Shown here one piece after another: positions 20,948 to 33,851 of a stretch of 64,000 nucleotides of DNA. Positions within the stretch are counted from its first letter, which is position 1, and each line of letters starts with the position of its first letter. This stretch comes from Anaspis maculata. Taxonomy: Eukaryota; Arthropoda; Insecta; Coleoptera; Scraptiidae. The notes beneath the pieces were generated by a model, which ran no database searches, was not told the origin of the DNA, and saw only the letters and a list, made by a program, of their open reading frames with translations. The stretch spans positions 39,021,745 through 39,085,744 of the forward strand of contig OX421962.1 of assembly GCA_949128115.1 (NCBI GenBank), read 5' to 3'. Made by a program: the position numbers and the translations under genes.

Positions 20948-21516
20948 TATGGTCCGAAAGTTTTGGGAAATTGTTCAAAGCTAATATCTTTTTTTGAATA
21001 GTCTTTATTTTTCAACTTGATATTGCAAAAATTAACATCATATATAACAATAACAAACTCATATTCAATATATTGATAATGGACCATTATCTTCGATGGA
21101 TCTCAATTTTCTCCTGTCATGTTCCATAATTTTTTGTATCAATTTCTCCAATGCGAAATTCTCTAATGTTATTGAAAAATGCGACGCCGTAATTGGCCTT
21201 CATTTGCAGCTTCCCATCCTTTGTCGTATACAACCCTGTTAAATACTTACCAAAAATCTTATATTGGTCGAGCTTGCGGTACATTATTGGGAGGCAGGAG
21301 CTCAGAGAAATTAATCCTGCTGTTGTCCAGAGAATGATCGAACATGGCAGAAGAAAACTGAGAGCCATCAAAAATAATGGCCTATCTTCAATATGTTGAA
21401 TATGAATTTGGTATTGTTAAAGATGATGCTAGTTTTTGCAATATAAAGTTACAAAATTAAAACTATCAAAAAAAAGTTATTAGCTTTTAAAAAAATTTCC
21501 AAAACTTTCGGACCAT
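20948..21516. repeat. Fold-back element
   Basis: The left arm starts TATGGTCCGAAAGTTTTGG (20948) and includes AGCTAATATCTTTTTTTGAA; the right arm ends with the reverse complement CCAAAACTTTCGGACCATA. The arms span about 120-150 bp around a 300-bp centre. The open frames on both strands here are element sequence. Confidence 0.65.
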
Positions 21517-21947
21517 ATGTTATAAGTGTGATCGTGATTTCCCTCTGGGTGGGGACTAATCATCGTGAGTAGAAGGCAACAGAGTTTGTTTCATGGTTGT
21601 AAAAAGTGTTCAAAATGTAGCTGTTGAAGTGTGTACTCGATCCAAGGCCGGTATCAGATCTGTGCTCATTGTAGGCCCCGGCTTAAGCTTCTTGAGAGCT
21701 CTCAGAATATCCCTCTCAGAGAACTGCCCAACCTTGATTGTGATTGAAATAGTGGTGATTCGAGTATATTTCTAAACCTTTAAATAATAGTCCTATTAGA
21801 AAATTTTTCTCTTTTCAAGCAACTCAAGGGTCTTTTGGTCATTATCGATCGATGGGCTTTTTCTAGGATTAGGTATAGTGTGTTTGATAACAAAAATTTC
21901 ATGACCCAAAAATGAAAACAAAATAGGTACCTATATTGTTAAATAAA

Positions 21948-21953
21948 TTTATT
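21948..21953 (-). terminator. Polyadenylation signal of SNRNP27
   Basis: AATAAA on the minus strand (TTTATT as written), about 260 bp past the SNRNP27 stop codon. It is a plausible end for that transcript. Confidence 0.5.
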
Positions 21954-22209
21954 CTAGCATAATCATTAAAAATCTTAGTATCAAATTCATACATAGTTAA
22001 ACTTAACTAGGTACTCTAACGTAAGAATGAGGGATGATGTTACATGAGAAATGTACTGAACAACCCGTAAAACAGCTCATTAAAATCCATAACAGTAAAG
22101 ACGGAAATATACATTTATAGTGCTTGAGTGTCTCTGATTAAGTGGATTGAAGTCCTTGAGGTATGCATGTTCTAATCCGAGTTGAGGTAAAGAAAAACCT
22201 GGTTGTTCA

Positions 22210-22698
22210 TTAAGCTACAAAATCAAGGGGCCGGTTAAAGCCGCCCTTCCTGTTCATGTACTGCCTGTATTTTCGCTTCAAGATGACGTGGACGCCGCCG
22301 ATTTCATTGCCATCGACTTTCTTGCCTTTGGTAGTGTCAAAATTGCAAAAGCCCATCATCTTCATCATCTCCTGCTCGTCGGCGCTCTTGCCTTCGAGGT
22401 CGGCGGCCGTGACGACCGGGCGTTCCGGGGCGACCGGCTTTGACCTCTTTTCAATCGACCGAGACCTGGACCTGGTGAGCGACCTGGAGAATCTTCTACG
22501 GGCATCGCGTTCGTGAGAATGGCGCCTCCTGTCCCGTTCTCTGGAGCGATCCTTGGAACGTTTCCTCCTGTGGCGTTCTCGTTCTCTGTCCCGTTCGCGG
22601 TCCCTGTCCTTATTGTCCTTGTCCCGTTCGCGATCTCTGTCTTTGTCGCGCCGTCTGGATGCGTATGCGGGAGATTTCGATCTGCTCCGTCTGCCCAT
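22210..22698 (-). CDS. SNRNP27: SNRNP27, U4/U6.U5 tri-snRNP 27 kDa protein
   Basis: Nuclear splicing factor of the tri-snRNP; in nematodes it influences 5' splice-site choice. The 162-residue protein (human 155) begins [18 protein letters not shown]. Residues 1 to about 90 are an RS/RD/RE-rich tail, the usual phosphorylated low-complexity region. Residues about 98-162 are the conserved domain: [30 protein letters not shown] and a C-terminus [19 protein letters not shown] that is almost identical to human. Met148 corresponds to the methionine altered in a known C. elegans splice-site mutant (M141T). The stretch between VDGN and KRKYRQ (EIGGVHVIL) differs from human. The whole frame is one exon. 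The start is the only ATG that gives the family MGR N-terminus. An AATAAA lies at 21948-21953. Absence of coding introns could reflect a retrocopy, but the frame is intact and its promoter region looks genuine. Confidence 0.92.
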   Translation of the reverse strand: MGRRSRSKSPAYASRRRDKDRDRERDKDNKDRDRERDRERERHRRKRSKDRSRERDRRRHSHERDARRRFSRSLTRSRSRSIEKRSKPVAPERPVVTAADLEGKSADEQEMMKMMGFCNFDTTKGKKVDGNEIGGVHVILKRKYRQYMNRKGGFNRPLDFVA

Positions 22699-22699
22699 C

Positions 22700-23296
22700 T
22701 GCGATGTGAAAAAAAATTATGAAAAAATTATGAAAAATTTACGTAAAAAAACGTTTTTTCTACCTTTGTTGACGGACGACCAGCCTTTTTGACAGATGCG
22801 CTGTCGCTGTCACATCAAGATCGATCATAAAAACGTCGATTTTAGTTGATATTTTTTACGCGGAGGCGCTGGTGTTTCTCAAATTAACGAATCCGGAATG
22901 AAGTGACGCTTATGTCAAGTTGACGTAAAGGCGAAAATTGCGAAGCGAAAGCGGTGCGGTTCGAGCTGGAGTTGGAGGGGGCGCAGGCGCGTTGCAGTTG
23001 GAGTTGGTGGTGTGCGGTCGAAATTGCTGTAGGTACGCGAATCGAATATCTTATTTTTTGTGACCGACATTGGGGTTTGAAGTGTTTTTACTTCCCAGTT
23101 TTCGTGTTTACTAACTGAAAAGGACGCAACGAAAGGGCCGGCGGTCCCCAAATCGAGCGAACCGATCAATGGGGCGTATGCTCTTCGGGCTTCAGTGTCA
23201 TTAGTGCGAACATTTTCGTCAGTGCCGTCGTGCTCGAATACGGGGCAAAGTGATTTATCTAAACAATTACCGATTTTAACTGCCGGAACAACAACG
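22700..23296. promoter_or_regulatory. Divergent GC-rich promoter region; candidate + strand 5' exon
   Basis: The sequence upstream of SNRNP27 becomes GC- and CpG-rich (about 22880-23290), in contrast to its surroundings. On the plus strand a TTCAGTGTCATTAGTGCG stretch near 23191 contains a TCAGT initiator-like motif, and a strong donor, AACG|GTAAGA, lies at 23296/23297. No ATG-initiated frame crosses that donor, so this would be a non-coding first exon. The next + strand coding exon preceded by an acceptor is adducin at 59025. That link, and the promoter itself, are inferences. Confidence 0.4.
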
Positions 23297-24590
23297 GTAA
23301 GATAATCTGCACATTCAATCGCTTTCCAACGCCTCTATAGTCCGCGTCATTGGGACAAAATTCGATTATTGTCGCGGGGTGTGTCTAAAGTTCACCTGTT
23401 TCATCTTCATCGGGCGGATTTTGTTTATTTCATTATATTTGAACGCTAAATAACCGCCCGTTTTGTCCTGCCGTCTGCGGCACAATACCGACCGGTTTTA
23501 TTGGGTGTAGTTTTTCATGCATAAATCTAGCAGGTTGAATGACATGTGTCATCGTTTCATTTTCTGGATGTCACAGTGACAGTGACCAGGGACGTTTAAA
23601 GTCAACGCTTGCTTCGATGCCCTCTTTCGATTTATCCGAAGGCGATGAGAAGAACATGTAGGCTCAGCTAAGACAGAACCCATTAGAACGGACAATGACC
23701 GGAATAATACTCCTCCAGCCGTTATTTACTGCGCGTACAGAACAAAACGGTATTCGATTGTTTGATTTTTAACTCTTTTATTCCAAGCGAATCTTCATCC
23801 ACTGCCATATTTCCACAGTTTGCCTCGTAACGGAGGTTGCAATAGCCTGGTGTCTGTCTATTATCAAACCAGTATTATGGAGGATGATCTCATCTTTGTA
23901 TAAGTGCTATTTTATTATTATGGTGAATGCTGCGTGCACCGCACTAGGACCTCTAAAGTGGGATTACTAAATATTAACACTGCTGCTGAATTTATTATAC
24001 AGGTTGTCCCTAAATTAGCCTGCCAAACTCAAGAAGCAGATTCTACTATCAAAAGTATGACAAATAGTTCCTATCAACATGGGTCGGGTCGAGAAAATGT
24101 GGTCCGTAAGGTAGCTACAAAGCCCTAAATATAGGCCCCTGAAGATTGTCTTTATTTGATATTTTTCCGAATCTAGTCAAGGTAAAATGATGAAATTTGA
24201 CACATCTACTAATCTTTTTATGCTAAACTAGATAGGGTTAGAAAAGCTAAAAAAAAATTACCAGAGGGCGGTTTTACCCTAGAGGGGAGGTTAAACAACT
24301 CCATCTTTTTTGCATGCAGTTTTTTCTCATTTTGATATGGCTATGATTTTAGACATTTCTGATAAAAAAGGCACTCTTGTTGAATATCTAAAAGATGCAC
24401 CCCCGTAGCCCGGATGCACCGTTTCCGAGTAAAATCGATATGATCATTTCAACATATGTCCAGAAACTTATACAAATGACAGAGATTTTTGCCTTTCATG
24501 TCGTAGCCGTAGAAAAATTTTTCATTGTCGATTTGAGGCAAGCAAAAACCTTGTTGTAAATAAAACCAAAGTGCAATCTTATTCCAGTCG
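23297..24590. other. Unassigned; probable intron start
   Basis: No gene, RNA or bounded element is recognised after the candidate donor at 23297. Composition drifts back to AT-rich. Confidence 0.35.
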
Positions 24591-24596
24591 AAAAAA

Positions 24597-24690
24597 ATCG
24601 AAACAATTTATTGCACAATCGATTATTCGATTAATCGAAATAATCGATGTTTCGATTATTTTTCACGCTCGAATCGATAAATCGATTTAG
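24597..24690. repeat. ATCGAT-rich cluster
   Basis: ATCGA / TCGAT words occur about ten times in both orientations in under 100 bp, giving overlapping short palindromes. Confidence 0.5.
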
Positions 24691-24814
24691 CATAAATTTC
24701 GCACAGTCCTAACAGGGAGGCGTCGGCGTCAGAGCAATGAAACAAAATGCTGAAATATTTATGTACCGCAATAAAATGTCGCCTTGCTGTTTTATCAACA
24801 GTAATTTCACAGGT

Positions 24815-24952
24815 GCTTAGATTTTCACGATAATTTTGGCCAAGCGCCGCGAGTGCTGGTTGTAACGATAAATGCCCGTCTCCGTAGAAGATATCTAGAG
24901 ACAACCAACCTGAGGGAGCACGCTTGGCCAAAATTATCTGTGAAAATTTCAA
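24815..24952. repeat. Palindromic MITE-like element
   Basis: The arms GCTTAGATTTTCACGATAAT and TTTGGCCAAGCG are matched by CGCTTGGCCAAAATTATCTG and GAAAATTTCAAGC at the other end; the loop is about 75 bp. No coding capacity. Confidence 0.6.
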
Positions 24953-24999
24953 GCACGAGTGATATTTTGCTGGGTATTGCAAGAAAGAAGTCCGAACTG

Positions 25000-26520
25000 T
25001 CAGCCGTCAGATTTTGTTGTTTGTATCCAATTTATTCGGTTGCCCTTGACAATGAGAAGTAAATAAGTAGTGATTATTAACCTTATAGTTCTAATTGTCA
25101 GGGACGTTGTATGTAATAATCAGTGGAATAGTCGACAGTAATCGCATCACTGATTATATTACTGCTGACTATATTATGATTTTCTTTAAATTTTGCAGTA
25201 GGTATCCATGGAAAAAACGCATCACTTTCATGTTATATTGCACAATCGAGTGCTAATTTCAAGGGTTTGGGCATGGATGTGTACTCTTTGATTAGATCGT
25301 GAAGATGTGCAACTGAATAGCAAACACTTTTTTTCTTTTTTTGCGCGCATACTTGAGCTTTGATAAGCTAATAATAATTGAAAAGATAAGAACGAATGTG
25401 GGTTTCGAGAATGGTTTCAGTTTCAAATTTCTATTTCATGATTTTCATATTACACTACGCCCATATCATATCTGGCAATTCTTGTTCTTGGTTTAGGCGT
25501 TATGTGAAAAATTATGAAAAGCCGCAACCTGTGAAATTTCTGAACTGATATTGGTTTCGTCAAGATATTGGCTAGTCGCGACCCACATGGTGGGGTGAGA
25601 ACCGCGAACTGCGGCTTTATCCTGAAGAATTTCACAGAAATCAAGGGCTAGCTCAGTATTTTGGTCTAATTATAAATCACTCGGCGTGTAGGTACCTACT
25701 CTAATTTCTTTTGAATTTCTTAATAACCGGCGTGAACTGTTGCGAAATCAATGAGAGCTCGAGATTGCACTTCCTGATTATACAGCGAGCTCTTGTAACT
25801 AAAAGACGGATGATGTCTGCTTCCGCACTGGGATTGCCTGAAGCTCTGTGGTAACTGGTAATGCGGTTGTGCTGTCTGCAATTTGCATAACATCATTGAG
25901 TAGGTCTCCAGACTCACGTTTCTTCAGGCGGAAATCGGAAAATTCAGTAAAAAGACTAAAAAGTCCCTTCTTGCTACTTGCCCTACTCCAAGCTGGAACT
26001 GGAACAGTTTTCCGAAAAAAAGGCAAAGCATTTAAGTGTCAATAAATTACCTAGCCGTGAAGAGTTCTTTGTTTCTAATCAATTCCGTTACAAATTAGGT
26101 TGAATACTCGGTTGAATATATAATTTTTTTAATTTTGCACCGATTAATTTTTATTTTGTTGTTTTTAAATCACATCAACACTTTCTCTTGCGTTGTTATT
26201 GTGTTTCGCTACGTTGCGTCACGCCTAGTGTTTTACTCTCACGCTTGTTCTCGCCGATTTGGAGAATTTCGAAGAGAATTAATTTTTTAATTTAGAGATT
26301 TTTTTATCACTATCACTGGCTGTTCAAACGAACTCACGAAAATTTGTCAATATTGAAATGTATGAAGTTATTTGAGTAAATTCATCTGGACTGGACATTG
26401 ACTATTTTTGCTATTCACTATACTCGTAAGGTACCTACATCGTGTCTTACAGACTCCCTTGGTAGCTCTTCTCGGAATAGCTGCAAAAAACTAAATTTCT
26501 CGGTCTGGTCTGATTCATGA
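25000..26520. other. Unassigned stretch
   Basis: AT-rich sequence with short open frames on both strands (for example 25799-26026 on the minus strand) that match no family I recognise. No bounded repeat is visible. Confidence 0.3.
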
Positions 26521-26551
26521 AGGGTGTTTCAAAAGAACGTACCTGACTATC

Positions 26552-27214
26552 CAGGGTGTTTGCAGACTGGGGGCAGAAACTTGAACCGCAGCTACGGAAA
26601 TTCTTCGAAAGTATCAGAAAAATGTTGAAAAAATTGAGGGTTTTTATTTTTGAAAATATGGAGGGTCAAAAGGTGGTCCTTCGACCCCCTCTATTTTCGT
26701 TATTTTGAAAGATTTCACTAAATTGTATTCAACAGATCAAAAGCCAAAAAGCAATGTTTTTGAACCTTTGAATGTGTTTTGTAATTTTATTTACTATACA
26801 GGGTGAGTCGTAAATCCTGAAAATCCAGTTTTCTTCAAAAATGCATGCAGAAAATTTGATATGAGAACTATTTGTGTTATTTGTTGCTCTACATCATATA
26901 ATTTTATAACCTCTAGAACCTTTGACGGGCATTTTCGAGGAAAAATAGATTTTTACGATTCATGACTCACCCTGTACACTAAATAAAATTACAAGACACA
27001 TTCAAAGGTTCATAAGATTTGCTTTTTCGTCTAATGGAAAGAGTTTCCTAAAATCTTTCAAAATAACGAAAATAGAAGGGGCCGAAGGATCACCTTTTGA
27101 CCCTCCATATTTCCAAAAATGAAGATCATACATTTTTGCAAAATTTTTCTAGCACTTTTGGAGCATTTCCCTAACTGCGATTCAATTTTCTACCCCAAGT
27201 TTGCAAACACCCTG
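26552..27214. mobile_element. Two-layer fold-back element, same family as 12930-13590
   Basis: The outer termini are CAGGGTGTTTGCAGACT and the complement ending AAACACCCTG. The arms include AGGTGGTCCTTCGACCCC, homologous to the arm of the intron 5 element. An inner inverted pair, CAGGGTGAGTCGT...GACTCACCCTG, spans 26799-26974. No frame of note. Confidence 0.75.
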
Positions 27215-27416
27215 TGTATCATCAGATTCAGCGTTCAAAAATATGAAGTTTGCGATAAGAATGAATTGCAAGAGGTGCCCCCTAAGAATGTTACGGCCCC
27301 TTGAAGTTCGGTTTTCAAAATAGTTTATTTTTTACCGTAACTTTTGAACCGTTCTCCTGCTAATTTTTGATTAGAGGCTTCATTTTCGAGATTTGGGTTT
27401 GAAACTTCGAAAAACA

Positions 27417-27562
27417 TCCCAAAAACACCAGTCTCAAGAGCCTAGAAAATTGAAGGGTACTTGATATGGGTACAATTCTAACAGGGGGATCCTCGGGGGA
27501 TCCCAAAAACACCAGTCTCAAGAGCCTAGAAAATTAAAGGGTACTTGGTATGGGTACAATAG
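27417..27562 (+). repeat. Direct duplication, about 87-bp period
   Basis: The block starting CCCAAAAACACCAGTCTCAA and ending GGGTACAAT occurs twice in a row (27417-27477 and 27504-27562), separated by a GGGGGATCC palindrome. Confidence 0.65.
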
Positions 27563-28149
27563 GGTAGTGACCACCATCCAAAAATATAGAAAAAAATCAT
27601 ACTAATCGAATGTAGAGCCTTAATAACAAGACTACGTTTCATGAAAAATCGAAAAAAAAAAGTTCCAAGTGTCTCAAAATCTGCCTTGAAAGTGGCTACT
27701 TTTGCGAACGATTTCAAATTTACAGAGCTGTAAGGCGGGCTGTGACGTTTCAATCTTTTGACAGTAGTGGGGATGACTCCACCTCCGTTGCCTGTGTGTC
27801 AGTGTTGACGTTGACGGTTGCCAGCATAACATAACCATTGAAGTCTGATGTAGTCTTGAAATATTCATAAATCATGAAAGATTTCACCAACTTTTCATAT
27901 TTTCAAGCAAAATAACTAAACAACACGAATCACCGCACAGATACACAAAGCGTTAACAATATAACAATCAGCTGTTATGAGCGTTGACGGGTTGACGCTA
28001 GTGCTTTTTGTAGTAAGTTTTGTAGTGTTGTCAAGCCTGCTTCTCCGCCTATGAAAGATTGTGACGTCATCGCGCCAAATTTGAAATGATCGAAAACTTT
28101 CATAAATTTTTTTTGCCGAGAAAACTCACGAAAAAAAATCTGTTAACTA

Positions 28150-28706
28150 CAGGGTGATTCAAAAATGATGGCGCATTTCCTTTCGGGCACGTTATAGTGG
28201 ACAATAATGGAGCATGGGAAAAATAATTAAAAAAATTAATCGACTTCGATTTGCAAGTTATCAACAAAAACAAATCTGTCCAATCTGGCAGCATCGCATT
28301 AGTACCTACCTCGCACCTTTAGATCAAAGAGGTACATCACAATAGCATTATTGTATTGTTACCCTGGAAACTCCGTAGAACCTGCCAGACCATACCAAAC
28401 ATACTTGCCAAATGTATTTTCACGGCACTTTTGAGGTGGAAGACGAATTTTGAAATTTGAAAATACGACTCAAATCTCAATTGCAAGAGAAATTTTCAAT
28501 CGGAAACTACTAACGACATGTGACTCTTCGCAAGTAACAATGTTTTGCTTTAAAATCATGCAAACTGAAGAAGTTAAATTCTCAACTTCACCTCTTCGTA
28601 ACTCGAAGGATAAATGAGCCAATTTTTTTTTACTATTTTTTCCGTGCTCCCTCAACGTCTCCCACAACGTACACGGGAGGAAATGCGCCATTTTTGAATC
28701 ACCCTG
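28150..28706. mobile_element. Fold-back element with CAGGGTGATTC termini
   Basis: Starts CAGGGTGATTCAAAAATGAT and ends with the reverse complement GAATCACCCTG; TA lies outside the right end. The arms contain GGCGCATTTCCT, a motif also found near the ends of the element at 53563-55440. Confidence 0.7.
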
Positions 28707-28770
28707 TATATAGCGTCACTTATCAAAAAGTGAACTTGAAAAAAAAAATCGGTCACTACCCTATTCTAAC

Positions 28771-28785
28771 GGGGGGGGGGGGGGG
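28771..28785 (+). repeat. Run of 15 G
   Basis: A homopolymer of 15 G that follows CTAAC and precedes a GATC palindrome. Length may be inaccurate in an assembly. Confidence 0.6.
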
Positions 28786-28809
28786 ATCTCGGTGGATCAC
28801 CCTGTACTT

Positions 28810-28918
28810 TGGTTTGAGCCTATTGGCATTTCCAAAATCCAAAAAATAATGAAAATTTTCAAATTTGAAAAAATTATTTTCGAATTTTGGAAATGCCAAT
28901 GGGCTCAAACCAGTGTAG
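28810..28918. repeat. Long perfect-looking hairpin
   Basis: TTTGAGCCTATTGGCATTTC and CCAAAATCC are answered by TTTTGGAAATGCCAATGGGC after a short AT-rich centre that is also self-complementary (GAAAATTTTC). One near-uninterrupted stem of about 50 bp. Confidence 0.6.
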
Positions 28919-29129
28919 GTTTCGCAAGAGACCTGAATGCGAGCCTGAATGATGGATTCCTGTCAAGGAATAAGCCCACAGCGATTGATTCCGCAACGCC
29001 CTATTAGCGCACTTTCCCAAAAAACCGTTCGTCCGTACCCGGGATAACTCCTTAGGGAAGAAATAGATCGATGTGGTGTAAACGCTGATCAATAGTACAT
29101 AATATGTCCAGGATGTCAGGTTGACTTTT

Positions 29130-29575
29130 TGTATTTTGTTATTCTGCCGCCATCTTTGATCCGCCATTTTGAATTTCTCTAAAAGTGATCCGATTGAAAT
29201 GAAATTTTGCAGGCAATGTAAAACCACATCAAGATCTATCCAATTTTCGACAATCGATGCCCCGCTGCAATCTTGTATTCTCCATATTGAACATGTTTCG
29301 ATATGATAGAACTAGGAGAATTATGCCTCAACGAAAAGAGATATCGATGTGGTGCAAACGCCAATGAAATGCGTACGTGTCCACCATATAAAGTTGACCA
29401 ATGATTTTTGTCATTTGGCTGCCATCTTTGATCCGCCATTTTGAATTTCTCTGAAAGTGGTCTGATTTGAGTGAAATTCACAGGCGATGTGAACTTCATC
29501 AAAATACATTCGATTTTGTACAAATGATGCTCTGCCGCCAGCTTGGCCGCCATATTGAAATTTCTCATCACTTAA
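29130..29575 (+). repeat. Divergent direct repeats around GATCCGCCATTTTGAATTTC
   Basis: The block GCCATCTTTGATCCGCCATT followed by TTGAATTTCTCT occurs near 29145 and again near 29422, about 277 bp apart, with similar flanking sequence (GATGTGGT.CAAACGC). A tandem duplication that has diverged. Confidence 0.55.
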
Positions 29576-29945
29576 TAGTGGAACGATTTTCATGAAACTT
29601 GAAACTTACCTTTGTCTATAGTACGATTATTTTGATTTTTAAGCCAAATTTCATGATTCTGACGTTGTTTTGCCCAAATAACGGTAGAACCCTAATTAAC
29701 ATCTTGCGTTCACTAATCTTTCAAAAAGAAAGTGCGCTATACTGAGCCTCATGCCCATGAGGCATATTCGCTTTTTACCAATTCAACTTCATCCTTGAGT
29801 CGAAAATACTGATGAACAGGTCATACTTCCTCTATTCACCGCGAACTGCCAACTGCACGCACGACTTCTGACTGATCTGAGATGTCTATTTCCCGCACAT
29901 CAAAAGACAAATTTCCGTCAAGTTTGCATCATTCTGTCAATTTTT

Positions 29946-30714
29946 GCTATAGTAGGTTCACTTGTACTGTGACTCTAGTTGGCTGGGCAAATTTTCTACT
30001 TTAGCATTGTAGGCTTGCCGCCTTTTCGCCTGGTGTGAAACTGACTTCTCTGAAAGTGAAGTTATATTTCTTATTACATTGATATTAAAATCTTGGAAAA
30101 CTGACCTGGTCATATGTCCAGGCAAATCAATGATGATAATGTGTGATGATATGTGGAAGTGCGACTAGGGGGACGCAGAGCTGTGTTGAGCGGCTGGGTT
30201 TTTTGAAATTTGGTTTAATCTACTTTTTACACGTAAATTCTTTTGCCAATGACAGACTGCACGGCGATCCTTGTATCGCCTATAATTCTTCAGGGTTTGG
30301 CAACTTGTATTTTTGACTGGAAGAGGCGATAGGGTTGATGATTGCATGGGGCCCCTTTTTTGGACGAAGGGCATTGTATACTCTTTAATTTGAAGCATCG
30401 AAAGTTGAACCGGCTTCGAGAGGTTAGGAATATTTTTCACAACTGTCAAATGTCAAGGCTTTTTTGATTTATTTGTTCATTGGCGAAAAATTGCTACATT
30501 TTCCAATAAAATGGAAAAAAGCGTCAGACATCACGTCCCGCAAAAATGTTCCGGCTATCTGCAAACGAAATACGCAAAAATTGTGTTTTAAAACTGGTCC
30601 GGCTAGAGCAGCCAACTGCAAAGTTTTGGGGATTTTCTATATTTCACATTTGGAAACTTAGAAAAAAAATCTCACAGCCGACTAGAATCACGGTACAAGT
30701 GAACATAGTATAGT
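29946..30714. repeat. Inverted-repeat element with 40-bp arms
   Basis: GCTATAGTAGGTTCACTTGT followed by ACTGTGACTCTAG..GGCTG at 29946-29985 is matched in reverse complement at 30674-30714. The intervening 690 bp has short frames on both strands and no recognised domain. Confidence 0.55.
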
Positions 30715-33700
30715 GACAAAATCATCTGTAAGGACCTAAGTTCTTTAACAAAACGGAAAACATCTTGAATAACTCGAGGAGTTCTGAACGAATTCCAACT
30801 TCCAAACAAAGACTTGAAGCCTGGATACTGCGTAGGTAACGTTGATCAGGGGTGCTACAACCTACAATAGAAATAAATGTGGAGGTGGTCTAAATTTCGC
30901 CAATCATTTATAAGTAAGTAAACTTTGAAAATAATTGACAGATTTTGATGTAATTTCGAACAGCAATGACGCTCATGGCTAGAAGCTTCAGTTAAAAGTA
31001 ATTAGGAGGCTCGGTCAGTTGTCAGTTAGGGCCCCTGTAATAGTTTCATACTTCTCATTGCATAATGAATACGAGGGATAATATGATGATGGAATAGCAT
31101 TTTCGTTTTGACTAGTGAAAACTCAAGTGGGAATTGGAAACACTCGCGTTCACAGGCCACTCTAATTAAGTACGATTTTTGCAATAGCGGGTTGAGCAAA
31201 AAAATGAGGGAAAAAGTATCAAGAATACAAGTTACGATAAAAGTCGTTACTATTCACACTCTAGATGTTACAAAATAAGATCGCCTTCCAACAATAGTGG
31301 TGCGATTGTACTACTTATAAACGAGAGTGATGATACGGTATTTAGATTTGAACATAGCAAGGTTATAGTGATTCAGCTATAATAGATCAAGAATAATTGC
31401 TTGCGAGAGCTGAATTCTTCTTTTATTGTGGGCTTTGAAGTGTAAGACGGCAACAAAAGTCACAAACCAGATCTAATGCTTCAACAAAAATAAGATTGAA
31501 AGCGTTGAGAAGTTGAAATGTTACAATTTTTATTAATAATTTGTTAACATGTTCAAAACATGAATGTTCGTTGGTGAATTGGTGTGTTTCAGAAATAATT
31601 CGAACGCGACGTGCACAACTAACCGTATGACATAATCACTATTTTTCAAGATGTATCATTTTTATCACACCGATAGCGCATCACATACAAATGTGAGGTT
31701 AAAGATTATACGAGTGTATGACCTGCACATTATCTATTAAAAATACCCTTCATTAACAAAGAATAAAGAGAATTATTGTTGGATGCAATTTTGTAGTTAG
31801 TATTCAAGTATGTTAGATGCGCGCACAAATTTTTCTCTGAAGAATGTCATACTTTTTATAATTTCTGCATGCTTTACCGAATGCTTTGTTCATTGTTGAC
31901 GTTGTGCGAACTTAAATAGAAATGCTTCTGGGAACTTGTTATCACTTCTTTTGATAATTTGATGAGACAGATTAAACCCGAAAGACCAAACCCCTTCGTC
32001 AAGTCGATAAGAAAGAAAACTGAAAGCTCTCCCCGAATTTCGCTTTTGTGGTGTAGACTTGATTGGTATTAATAAAATAAGATTGGGTTATCTATAAAAT
32101 AACGTTGCAAAAAAATATAGGCAATAAAAAATCACCGCAACAAACAAAATACTTTGAATACGTAGCATTCCACAGCAATTACCATGATTAAGTGTGTTGA
32201 GTCAGACTTGCAAGGCTTCACAGAAGAGCTTATGGGAGGAGACAAAGCAACCTGTTCAATCAGCTAATTCATCCGATAGACAACAGACTGCCATTTACTA
32301 CCTACCTACCTACCTACTACAATGTAGTTTACGTCCCTTTGTTTGATGACGTGCAAATGTTATTTGTTTAAATAATTGATTGTTCCATCAAGCCTCGAGA
32401 GTGATGACTATGGTTAGAGGGAGTTATAGCTCTCTCTGAGGCGCGATGTTAAATTTGGAACGTTGAAGCTGCCGTTGTAACCTTGTGAATTTGGCGAATG
32501 GCCAAGTTGAACGTCGACAGAACGTCAGCGGGATAGATTCTGAATCCACAGACTTGATGTGCTCTTTAGAATATCATTGAAAAATTATCAGAGTGGTCTA
32601 GGTCTAGGAGAGTTGCGAGCTTGGATTGGTCGGAAATGACGTATCACTGGCGAAGTGAAAAACCATTGGCTTTCACCTGCGCGCGCAGAGCTGCTTTAAC
32701 TTGAGCTTGGTCGCACTCTTTTTATCGCATTTTCGGCATGTATACCTACTTGTGTTTAGGTGGGGTACATGAAAAATTACATAATCCGTTAATTATTGTC
32801 AGGAATGGTATATCTCTCTTGGTGAGATCATTGCATTGCCGTGGGATTCGCGTGAGCTAGTTTTTCAAACAATTGTTGCCGGGCCGCCTGGTAAATTTTG
32901 GCGAAATTTCTAATGGAAATGGACAAGAGCCCTCTAATTATCTGCACGCGACCCGGTACAATGAACTCGACCGAATGGGGGTTGGAAACAACCCGTGTTG
33001 AGGTGAAGCATAGGCACCACATACACGCGTCCCCAAAATAAATGTTTACATTGATTGAGGGTTCGACGTTGGAAACTGTTGCGGTATAGGTAAACTGTCC
33101 AGACAGGTTTTTTCGAAGTGCAGGGTACGAGACCCCAACTTTTACACGATACTATTATAATTTTTTTGACCAATAACGTAGTTGCTGAATCATGCACCAA
33201 AATTTAAATGCACTCATATGCACCCACGTAATTCTTTCCGCAGAAATTATAAAGAAGAGTGTGCTGATGTACTTGCAGACAAAATTTTATTCAGGTATGT
33301 GGCTGTTACTGACAGTGTGTAGCTTTATAAAGTCCAACGTGTCGTATCAATTGGGGTCACTTAGCTTTCAATTTAGCGATGGTTATTATTACATGTCAAG
33401 TTTATATTACAAACGGGTATACGGGACAACAGCAAACATACCACCGACCTATTCTTGTGTAAAATTGTTATTGATGACACAATTTAATGAATCTAAGGTA
33501 TCACTGCATAACTTTGCACACGTTGCCATCTGTTCCTACAAATAAAGGTAGCACCTTCGGCAGCCAGCGGAGAAAATGTCTTGTTCTGTTCTAACTTTTT
33601 TTCTTTAATTGTTGATAGAAAAATCCATTGCAAGACACTCGTTTTCCGTCACTTTGAAAAAACGGTGCCAGCTATATTTTTCTGCTATCATAATTGAGTA

Positions 33701-33850
33701 AAGTCAGTATTATCGTTATTGTGGCCTGACATCAATGCCTCATTAAACAAATAACGATAAAGACACAAATCCAGCATACATTCATACTGCCGATTGCAAA
33801 TTGATGGTAGAAAAGCACCGAATTTCAGTATCACGATAACCGTACAGTAT
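30715..33850. other. Unassigned 3.1-kb stretch
   Basis: No gene or bounded element is recognised. It contains a short (CTAC/CCTA) microsatellite at about 32298-32318 and scattered open frames with no family resemblance. This is the least repeat-marked part of the long intergenic or intronic region. Confidence 0.35.
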
Positions 33851-33851
33851 A

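Noticed and set aside
22915..23169. 84-codon minus-strand frame upstream of SNRNP27
   Set aside because: It lies in the GC-rich promoter-like region and has no homology; frame length is explained by composition.
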